Below, piece after piece: positions 1-6,098 of a stretch of DNA of 8,710 bases. The translations under genes and the position numbers were made by a program. The notes beneath the pieces are model-generated. The model saw nothing but the letters and a program-made list of their open reading frames with translations. It was not told the origin of the DNA and searched no databases. How positions within the stretch are numbered: the first letter of the stretch is position 1; each line of letters opens with the position of its first letter. The stretch is from the NCBI GenBank assembly GCA_934716785.1, contig CAKUYM010000174.1:1-8710 (forward strand). The letters run 5' to 3'. The DNA comes from an uncultured Bacteroides sp. (GTDB taxonomy: Bacteria; Bacteroidota; Bacteroidia; Bacteroidales; Bacteroidaceae).

Positions 1-88
1 GGCTCAGACAACGCACTGCATTTTTACTGGTTGCACATCCGGGGAAGTACATTACAGCGAGTACGGCAAAAGATAAGAATCGTTTCAT
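1..88 (-). CDS. N-terminus of a lipoprotein gene, cut by the left edge
   Basis: Twenty-nine codons are visible, starting with ATG at 88 to 86 and running off the window. The encoded start is a lipoprotein signal peptide: MKRFLSF, then a hydrophobic stretch, then FPGC with Cys18 as the likely lipidated residue, followed by ATSKNAVRCLS. The Pro at -2 makes the lipobox slightly unusual. An in-frame TAA at 97 to 95 fixes this ATG as the first possible start, and the leader before it is A-rich, as is usual for Bacteroides translation starts. A strong Bacteroides-type promoter lies about 40 bases upstream. No acidic residues follow the cysteine, so a periplasmic-facing location is more likely than surface exposure. 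The mature domain is not visible, so I cannot name the product. By position it could be another glycosidase or esterase of the same locus. Confidence 0.7.
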   Translation of the reverse strand, partial: MKRFLSFAVLAVMYFPGCATSKNAVRCLS

Positions 89-219
89 TCGTTTTTAGTT
101 TTTTATTCGTTGTTTTATGTTTCACGTCTACAAATATACAACATAAAAAAGCCTTTGTCAAGTCCTAAGAGACTATGGGCGTTCATAAATGAATGATTCC
201 ACACATAAACTCCTGTGTA
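89..219. other. Intergenic gap between the rhamnosidase and the next gene
   Basis: This is by far the longest gap in the window (131 bases against 12 to 54 elsewhere). It holds the promoter at 131 to 162 and an A-rich leader on the minus strand. It also has three weak inverted repeats: ACACA/TGTGT at 201-205 and 214-218, TTCAT/ATGAA at 182-186 and 189-193, and AGTC/GACT at 161-164 and 171-174. None is a GC-rich stem followed directly by a T run, so I do not call a terminator. The TTCAT/ATGAA repeat lies about 20 bases upstream of the -33 element and could be a regulator site, which is only a guess. Confidence 0.5.
131..162 (-). promoter_or_regulatory. Bacteroides-type promoter (-33/-7) for the left-edge lipoprotein gene
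   Basis: On the minus strand, CTTG at 162 to 159 (-33 element) is followed by a 20-base spacer and then TATATTTG at 138 to 131. The latter is an exact match to the Bacteroides -7 consensus TAnnTTTG. The known spacing for the housekeeping sigma factor in this genus is about 19 to 21 bases. Transcription would start near 125 to 122, giving a leader of roughly 35 bases before the ATG at 88. This shows that the leftmost gene need not depend on read-through from the rhamnosidase gene. Confidence 0.7.
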
Positions 220-3200
220 CTATCTCCTTACCAATAAAACTTCGCCTATGATGCCCGAAGAAACCAGCCTGTCTCCCGCTTTCACTATTTCGGGATAAGC
301 ATACGTGTAACGTTCCTCTTGTGGCAGGGAAGCATCACCGATCATACGGTTCGTCAACGAATTGACGACACGCAATTCCAGCGCATTATCACCTTCCCGC
401 ACGTAAGGAGTCAGATCAGCCTCCCAAGGCGAACACCAGATAGTCGAAACCTCCTTGCCATTGATAAAGACTCGTGCCATAGCTCCCAATCGAGGAATAC
501 GAAGTACGAGCTCTTCATCTTTATCCAACTTATCCAGTGTAATTGTCTTCTTATAGACAGCCGTTCCCGAATAATAGCGGATCCGGTCGTCCGCATTACA
601 CGTCCAATCCGTCAGCTCCTCAAACACAACTTCCCCCGGGCCTCCCCATTTGGGATCAAAATATACATTCCAACTTCCTTCGACAGGAACAACCGCTTCA
701 GGGCTTCCAATCATCCGTCGGGAGATACCTTCCGTCAACTGGTCGGACGCTACGATGAAACCAGATTCATTGGCTTGCAAAGTAATCGTTACCGCCAAGC
801 CATCTTTTCCCGGAGTCGCAGGCAAGCTGAAACGCTCTCCGGTAGCAGGATCCCAGAATTCGGCATATCGGGCATCAGTACGTAAAGTCACTGTACTGTT
901 AAATACATTCTTACTATGATTATTCAGGAAGTAAACTTCCGCGTCAGCCAACTGCCGGTGAGCGAAATACACTTTGTCCTTAGGAGTATTGCCGCTCTTC
1001 AACGCTATATCCGGACGGATTCCCGCCTGCGCCAAAGCTTCTTCAAGGGACATACCCCAATAAACCGTTCCTTTACCATAAGCATGAGAACCGGAAGCAG
1101 CCATCTCCCCGCCCCACAAGCGATCTGCCAGTTTTGCATATTCTTCCGCATTTCCGGCATCTTTCAGCGAACCGGAACGAAGAGGTTTCGGGCCATATAG
1201 CGGCACTCCCTGTTCCACCAGTGAAGCAATATGTCGCAACGCTTCCAGAGTGACATCTCCGTTGCGCTGTACTACAAGCATCTGATAACTCATTCCGTCC
1301 GGCAATACAATACGTCCGTCACGCGCCTTCATGCGTTTTATCAACGCGTCTGCCGTACAGACATCAAAGTCATATCCTTCCGGTATTTCCGGCAAACGGT
1401 AAGTGAGCAGTTTCACCGGAGCGTTATCACCTGCGAAGATACACAAGTCCACAACAGGTATTCCCTTTCTCATCAATCCCGCGCACCGCGCCTGATAATC
1501 CCAGAACGGGCGGCTATATTCCCAAAACGTATTATTACGGTTCAGGCAATAGTGTCTGCCGCCTCCCGTACTTCCCGGAATCTTATCCAGCCATGGCTGA
1601 TAAGCGGATGCACACACCACAAACTCATTCACTCCGAAAGCATAGGCATAATCAGCCAGGTTCTTCATTTCAGCAAATGACTCGTCATATCTCACATCCG
1701 TGAAAGCCTCTGCCGAAGCAATCCGCTTTCCATAGATATGTGCAGCAGATGCAGCTTCCTTTATATCATAGCTTCCATGTACATGATGCCCCCAAAACTC
1801 GCCCTGCGGTTTCTGCACCCGTCCTTTAGCCTGAAAGTTGTCAGCCACCAGATTCAATCCGTTACCGGAAGCCTGCGCTGTAAAATCAACTCCCGCCTGC
1901 CGACACAAGCTATCCAGCGTACCGTAATATTTCTCTGAAACCAGATCGGCTATCGTGCGACGCATATCATAGAAGAAACCGTCCGTCTCTTCGGGAGAAC
2001 CGACAATATACCCCATCAGAGCCGGAAGATAGCGATGTATGTCATATCCTCTTCTCTGAAGGAATTCTTTCTCATAACCGGCAGTCCAGTTCTGCGAACC
2101 GGCTTCCTGGCTATCCATAGTCAAGCCTTTCAGCGGACATCCTGCCGCATTCAAAGTATCCAGAATCAATTTGAAATAATTGTCAAACTGTGCTTTGACT
2201 GCCACGGCAGAAAGTTTGTCACATTCCAGTCCTCTCATATTGGCACGTGAATGTTTAGTGACTCCTCCTGTCGGCACATGTCCGAATCTCAAAACCATCC
2301 ATTCGCCCTCGGGCACATCCCATTGCAACTCTCCATCCTTACTCATCCGGGCAGTCAAGTCGATTACCTGCTCCGGATTTATCACTTCCTCACCGGAATA
2401 TTCGGGTGTCTCGTCCGGCAAAACATACTCGGAGTAAAGTCCGGCCTTTTCTTCCCATTTATCGGCTTTCGCCCGCGAAGAAAGCACCACATCACCCAGA
2501 TACATCTGCGGTTTCTTATCTTTCGGATGACACCAGTCATGCAGGTTAAGACGGAAATATCCGCCCTTCACCGCTGGGAAAGAAACGGTTTTCTGATTCC
2601 AGTTGCCGGACGCAGCTGCATAAACCGGCTTCAAGTCACATACCTTCTGATAATTTATTCCATCTTCCGAAACTTCCAGTTGTCCCAAATCCGGTTGTTC
2701 GATGAATCCTTGAGCAACGAATTTCTCCGTCGGTTTTCCCGGTACATTCATGGCGCCGCCACGGCTTTTACCCCGTGTACCTACGCGATAGGTAATACTA
2801 CGTGCTATGAAATCATCTCCAAAATCAAGGTTTACGAACACGGAATGCCCCGGTTCCTGTGGGGGGATTGTCGTCAATTTCCTGCTTTTGCCAAACAGGG
2901 ATTCAACGGGCAGTCCTGCCAGGTTGGTCGACAGCTTCGGGTTACGGGTCTGGTTTGTTTCATAAAATCCTTTATGAATAGGGAAAGCCAGCACCGCTAC
3001 GTCCGAAAAGGACTTGCTGTCCGGTTTAGGTAATACTCCTTTAAACGAAGACTTTCCTTTTATGATTGTTTCAGTAGCTGTAAGTCTCTGCATACCCAAT
3101 TCGGGAGTGATCCACGGGCCACCTGCCACATAGCCGTTGGCTATGTTGGCCTCAAAGGACAAGCCGACTCTCTTCGCTTCCGAAGCCGCAAACCGGAGCA

Positions 3201-3504
3201 TGTCCCACCATTCCTGTGACATGGCGGGAATGGCATTTTCTCCCTTTCCGTGTGCCTGGTCATAATAGACCACTCCGCCTACTCCACCACGTTTATACGC
3301 TTCCAAATCGGCGGTAATTCCCTCTCTGGTGGTTTCCGTTTCACCGTGAAACCACCACACTTTCGTGCGGGTAGAGTCTTGAGGATTGGCAAATTCTTTC
3401 CATGCCTGCTCTTTTGTCGTTTTATCGGGAGTGCTTCCTGTGCAACTCTGCTGGGAGAATAACATTCCCATCCCCAAAAGTCCTATTACAATCTTTTTCA
3501 CCAT
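220..3504 (-). CDS. GH106 family alpha-L-rhamnosidase, lipoprotein
   Basis: The predicted product is a 1094-residue enzyme that hydrolyses terminal alpha-L-rhamnose; the length fits the family (about 1000 to 1150). Residues 1-21 form a signal peptide ending at Cys21 (QQSC, a weak lipobox) with no acidic run after it, so a periplasmic location is likely. The N-terminal catalytic region starts with VWWFHGETETTREGI (49-63) and ADLEAYKRGGVGG. Further core motifs are MDSQEAGSQNW (463-473), EFLQRRGYD (480-488), PQGEFWGH (566-573) and ASAEAFTD (596-603). Glu467 and Glu599 are 132 residues apart, the same spacing I recall for the proposed catalytic glutamates of the characterised Bacteroides enzyme BT0986; this is from memory. 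The C-terminus (about 935-1094) looks like a galactose-binding-type beta-sandwich, with GAMARVFINGKEV and VVNSLTNRMIGD. It follows the preceding gene by 12 bases, with AAAGG overlapping that gene's stop, so translation is probably coupled. It could act on RG-I fragments or other rhamnosides. Confidence 0.88.
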   Translation of the reverse strand: MVKKIVIGLLGMGMLFSQQSCTGSTPDKTTKEQAWKEFANPQDSTRTKVWWFHGETETTREGITADLEAYKRGGVGGVVYYDQAHGKGENAIPAMSQEWWDMLRFAASEAKRVGLSFEANIANGYVAGGPWITPELGMQRLTATETIIKGKSSFKGVLPKPDSKSFSDVAVLAFPIHKGFYETNQTRNPKLSTNLAGLPVESLFGKSRKLTTIPPQEPGHSVFVNLDFGDDFIARSITYRVGTRGKSRGGAMNVPGKPTEKFVAQGFIEQPDLGQLEVSEDGINYQKVCDLKPVYAAASGNWNQKTVSFPAVKGGYFRLNLHDWCHPKDKKPQMYLGDVVLSSRAKADKWEEKAGLYSEYVLPDETPEYSGEEVINPEQVIDLTARMSKDGELQWDVPEGEWMVLRFGHVPTGGVTKHSRANMRGLECDKLSAVAVKAQFDNYFKLILDTLNAAGCPLKGLTMDSQEAGSQNWTAGYEKEFLQRRGYDIHRYLPALMGYIVGSPEETDGFFYDMRRTIADLVSEKYYGTLDSLCRQAGVDFTAQASGNGLNLVADNFQAKGRVQKPQGEFWGHHVHGSYDIKEAASAAHIYGKRIASAEAFTDVRYDESFAEMKNLADYAYAFGVNEFVVCASAYQPWLDKIPGSTGGGRHYCLNRNNTFWEYSRPFWDYQARCAGLMRKGIPVVDLCIFAGDNAPVKLLTYRLPEIPEGYDFDVCTADALIKRMKARDGRIVLPDGMSYQMLVVQRNGDVTLEALRHIASLVEQGVPLYGPKPLRSGSLKDAGNAEEYAKLADRLWGGEMAASGSHAYGKGTVYWGMSLEEALAQAGIRPDIALKSGNTPKDKVYFAHRQLADAEVYFLNNHSKNVFNSTVTLRTDARYAEFWDPATGERFSLPATPGKDGLAVTITLQANESGFIVASDQLTEGISRRMIGSPEAVVPVEGSWNVYFDPKWGGPGEVVFEELTDWTCNADDRIRYYSGTAVYKKTITLDKLDKDEELVLRIPRLGAMARVFINGKEVSTIWCSPWEADLTPYVREGDNALELRVVNSLTNRMIGDASLPQEERYTYAYPEIVKAGDRLVSSGIIGEVLLVRR

Positions 3505-3507
3505 ATA

Positions 3508-3518
3508 CCTTTACCTTT
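3508..3518 (-). promoter_or_regulatory. Ribosome binding site for the rhamnosidase, overlapping the upstream stop
   Basis: The minus strand reads AAAGGTAAAGG before the ATG at 3504. The first AAAGG (3518 to 3514) is 9 bases from the start codon and shares bases with the TAA stop (3519 to 3517) of the fimbrillin/Lcl_C gene. The second copy (3512 to 3508) is only 3 bases away and is probably too close to work. Purine-rich Shine-Dalgarno-like sites are not the rule in Bacteroides, so a site placed on the stop codon suggests translational coupling. Confidence 0.5.
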
Positions 3519-5103
3519 AAAACGCTAAAGAGAAGCGGAAAAAGCCCGAGTCTCCTTTGGCATTTGATGCTGAATTCAGACCAAAAGTTTCATTTGTATA
3601 AAGAACCCGGTACATTGTTCTTCCGGTATTCGTAGATGTCTGATACCCTGTACCGGCAAAAGCTTCTATCCACAAAGCCGTTCCCCCGACATTAGCTAAT
3701 GATGAATTAATATCGTCTTTATTCTCGAAGATAATATCCAATTCCTCCACAGAAGGCAGATACCATCCGGAAGTAAGGCTCGGAGCAGGCATTAATTGCG
3801 AGTACGTAGATATATTACTAATCATATTCGTTGCTGCATTGCCATTTATCACATGCATTTCTTTCAATGCCTCCGTATTATTATATCCTAAAATACAACC
3901 ATATTCAGGAACTTTGTTCCCGTTTCCCCAAAAATATCTGCTATCTAATCCATTATCCGTAAAATACTTAGCATAATCTAATTTTGAATTCGAGGCAACA
4001 CTTGTCGCAGTGGCATTTGATTGGTTTATTGCATAAACCAACCCATGCACACAGTTAGGATAATCACGTTTCAAGGCATCCTTTTCTTCAACTGCTTCAA
4101 GAGTTTCTTTATATAATACGGACGGTTGCGGATTTCCCACATAATATACAATACCAATACAATCATCCGGCACTTCTTCCGGCGCGCAATCCCGGCTTAC
4201 AAGATTTCCATCCGCACAATAGTAATCACCTACTTTCAATTCATACTCTTTCACTACATTTCCACCGTCAACCATGAATCTTTTATACTTTCCGGCAGCA
4301 ATAGCAGAATTAACATTATACTTGCTGTCACCCAGCACACCTACAATATCGGGAGCCACAGCCGGTTTCACCAACATACGGTACGAACCATCGTCCGCAC
4401 GATAAGGCTTTATCTCCTTGCCACTTGCAATTTCTTCCGTATAGAACGCAACGTCTCCACCCGGCTTTATGGCATAAATCGTACCTTTCAATTCCGGGTT
4501 AGTAAACTTGTACTCTGTGCCGGGTAAAGAAATCACCGCCAAGGACATACGATGTACCATATTCAACTGAATGAGAAACTCGCCCTTATCCCCTTTGGAT
4601 ATAGTACTTCCAGAAGAAGTCATCAAATCTGAATCCGCAAAGTTCTTCTTAGTTGATTGGTCTTTTCCAATATTCCATCCCGCAACCGTTGAAGCAAAGA
4701 AATCGGCTTCAACAGAAGTGATACCTACATTCTCCCTGTATGGGAAATAGGCATAATAAGTAGCCTCCTTCAATGTTCCTTCATACTGTAATTCTGTAAC
4801 CGGCAACCAACCTTCTCTTGTCAGTTCCACTTTCAGATTATTTACATCACTCAAGATTGTATTATCTTTCACGGCAAAAAGTCCGATGCAGTCTCCTACT
4901 TCAAAAGTCGTACTATAATTCAAGTCCGTTACAGCCCGTGATGCGGAAGATTCCGCATTTTCCATGCCTTTATCACACACATTTATAACAAGTCCCTCCG
5001 TGCCGGACATTGCCGGCAGGCTTTCATCCTCATTCGAGCAACCGCTCCATGCCACCATTGCAGCCAAAAACAAAGCGGTAGACAAAACCTTATATTGCTT
5101 CAT
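3517..5103 (-). CDS. Lipoprotein: fimbrillin-like N-terminal half plus Lcl_C/DUF1566-like C-terminal half
   Basis: From ATG 5103 the protein has 528 residues. I chose this start because MKQYKVLSTALFLAAMVAW followed by SGC is a clean lipoprotein signal (Cys22) and AAAGGA lies 7 bases upstream; an ATG at 5133 would only add ten non-signal residues. SNEDES after the cysteine resembles the Bacteroidota surface-export signal. Residues about 36-285 look like the Mfa_like_1 (fimbrillin) family, with SASRAV near 53-58 and LIQLNMVHRMSLAVISL at 177-193. A linker starts with VGDYYCADGNLV (291-302). Residues 312-528 have DDCIGIVYYVG, VHGLVYAIN, SGWYLPSVEEL (445-455) and a C-terminal FFRFSLAF, the pattern of Lcl_C/DUF1566 domains. 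No catalytic motif is visible. The position between a surface lyase and a rhamnosidase suggests a surface glycan-binding protein; a pilus subunit is the alternative. Function is inferred, not shown. Confidence 0.75.
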   Translation of the reverse strand: MKQYKVLSTALFLAAMVAWSGCSNEDESLPAMSGTEGLVINVCDKGMENAESSASRAVTDLNYSTTFEVGDCIGLFAVKDNTILSDVNNLKVELTREGWLPVTELQYEGTLKEATYYAYFPYRENVGITSVEADFFASTVAGWNIGKDQSTKKNFADSDLMTSSGSTISKGDKGEFLIQLNMVHRMSLAVISLPGTEYKFTNPELKGTIYAIKPGGDVAFYTEEIASGKEIKPYRADDGSYRMLVKPAVAPDIVGVLGDSKYNVNSAIAAGKYKRFMVDGGNVVKEYELKVGDYYCADGNLVSRDCAPEEVPDDCIGIVYYVGNPQPSVLYKETLEAVEEKDALKRDYPNCVHGLVYAINQSNATATSVASNSKLDYAKYFTDNGLDSRYFWGNGNKVPEYGCILGYNNTEALKEMHVINGNAATNMISNISTYSQLMPAPSLTSGWYLPSVEELDIIFENKDDINSSLANVGGTALWIEAFAGTGYQTSTNTGRTMYRVLYTNETFGLNSASNAKGDSGFFRFSLAF

Positions 5104-5110
5104 AATTAAT

Positions 5111-5116
5111 TCCTTT
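5111..5116 (-). promoter_or_regulatory. Shine-Dalgarno-like AAAGGA that decides the start at 5103
   Basis: AAAGGA on the minus strand lies 7 bases before the ATG at 5103 to 5101. It supports that start over the in-frame ATG at 5133, which lacks such a site and would push the hydrophobic signal segment ten residues inward. Confidence 0.45.
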
Positions 5117-5157
5117 ATTCCAATTGTTCCCATATATCAATCACTATCAAGAATGAC

Positions 5158-6063
5158 TCACGAAATCGGCGTAGTTTCTATAATTTCCTCTTCTTCATTC
5201 CCCCATTGCGTCGAGTTCTTTTCCACAGTAACAACAATCTTCTGATCGCCTACCGTAATATTGTAGACAGACTTAAACCCACCGGTCAGATTGGCATCTC
5301 CTTCTTCCGGGGTATAATAAAATGTTCTTCCGCCCATTTGGATCTTAATGAACTTCTGTCCTTTCATATCCTGAGGAATCAACAACGCGTGACAAGTATA
5401 AACATACCCGTCGGACGAAGTCACTTTTTTCGGAGTAATCACATTGCTTTCTCCTTGAGAAACGGACAGGATACCATCGGACACACGGCCCGAAAGATCC
5501 GAATTTTCAATTGTAACGACCGAGTTCGCCAATTCAGTCTCATTCTTGCCGTTTCCTTTCAGGTTCACAATTACCTTGGCCGTCAGATGTTCGAACGGCA
5601 GTATCTTATTACCCTGCAAAGAAACCTCCGTCGCAGTGTATAATAAATCCGATTGCTGAAAACCGGCTCCGGACTGATCCGCCTGCACACTCCATGATGC
5701 GGGCAGATTATTTCCTTCAGTCGCAGGATACCAGGCCGTTACAACCTGCGGTTTTAAAGGCACGGACCAAAGTAAGCGGTCCTCTTCATTTATGGGTTCC
5801 AACGTACCGGCTACATCCGTTACCTTGTAAGTTACCTTCTTTTCTCCCATATTCAGAGAAACCCGCTCAGTGCCGTCACCTGTCCATGAATTTTCAGAGC
5901 TGGCACGTGTTTTCACCTGATTCACCTGCGCTGTCAGTTTCATTATAAGATCGTTACCAACAATTTGCTCTTCGCTCTCATTCGTGCAAGAAGAAAGACC
6001 GATTACCCCCAACAAGTATAATAACCGAAATCCTTTCTTACTGATAATATATCTCATATTCAT
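5158..6063 (-). CDS. Fimbrillin-like (Mfa_like_1) lipoprotein
   Basis: The protein has 301 residues. The signal peptide ends in LGVIGLSSC with Cys26 as the lipidation site; TNESEE follows, an acidic stretch of the type that directs lipoproteins to the outer surface in Bacteroidota. The body fits the Bacteroides fimbrillin-like family: KTRASSENSWTGDG (51-64), LLWSVPLKPQVVTAWYP (97-113), LPFEHLTAKVIVNLKGNG (155-172), and a C-terminal KSVYNITVGDQKIVV (264-278) ending in TQWGNEEEEI. ATG codons at 6063 and 6057 are both possible starts and differ by two residues; an A-rich GAGAAAAAAGAT precedes 6063. It sits 35 bases after the lyase gene and 54 before the next fimbrillin-like gene. The most likely role is binding glycan at the surface beside SusD, by analogy with PUL accessory lipoproteins. 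Fimbrial subunits share the fold, so a structural role cannot be excluded. Confidence 0.75.
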   Translation of the reverse strand: MNMRYIISKKGFRLLYLLGVIGLSSCTNESEEQIVGNDLIMKLTAQVNQVKTRASSENSWTGDGTERVSLNMGEKKVTYKVTDVAGTLEPINEEDRLLWSVPLKPQVVTAWYPATEGNNLPASWSVQADQSGAGFQQSDLLYTATEVSLQGNKILPFEHLTAKVIVNLKGNGKNETELANSVVTIENSDLSGRVSDGILSVSQGESNVITPKKVTSSDGYVYTCHALLIPQDMKGQKFIKIQMGGRTFYYTPEEGDANLTGGFKSVYNITVGDQKIVVTVEKNSTQWGNEEEEIIETTPIS

Positions 6064-6098
6064 ATCTTTTTTCTCTTAGTGATTTATTAATACATTCC

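Noticed and set aside
3..98. Plus-strand open frame ending in TAG at 96-98, possibly the C-terminus of a convergent gene
   Set aside because: The same bases on the minus strand encode a clear lipoprotein signal peptide with an ATG, an A-rich leader and a consensus promoter, which is the better explanation. I cannot fully exclude the plus-strand tail without sequence to the left.
201..218. Hairpin ACACA/TGTGT just after the rhamnosidase stop, considered as a terminator
   Set aside because: The stem is only five AT-containing pairs with an eight-base loop and has no T run directly after it on the minus strand. The later T6 run (145-150) is not preceded by a GC-rich stem.
2251..3033. Long open frame on the plus strand (260 codons) opposite the rhamnosidase
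   Set aside because: It lies entirely antisense to a well-supported GH106 gene, its product has no recognisable domain, signal or start context, and it is one of many such shadow frames there (others at 319-885 and 1231-1680).
4126..4527. Plus-strand open frame opposite the fimbrillin/Lcl_C gene
   Set aside because: It is antisense to a lipoprotein gene with clear domain features, and its product is low in recognisable structure.
5104..5133. Upstream ATG at 5133 for the fimbrillin/Lcl_C gene
   Set aside because: It adds ten residues that do not belong to a signal peptide and lacks the AAAGGA site found before the ATG at 5103.
5104..5157. Possible internal promoter in the 54-base gap between the two fimbrillin-like genes
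   Set aside because: No TAnnTTTG element occurs on the minus strand in this gap, and there is no suitably spaced TTTG.
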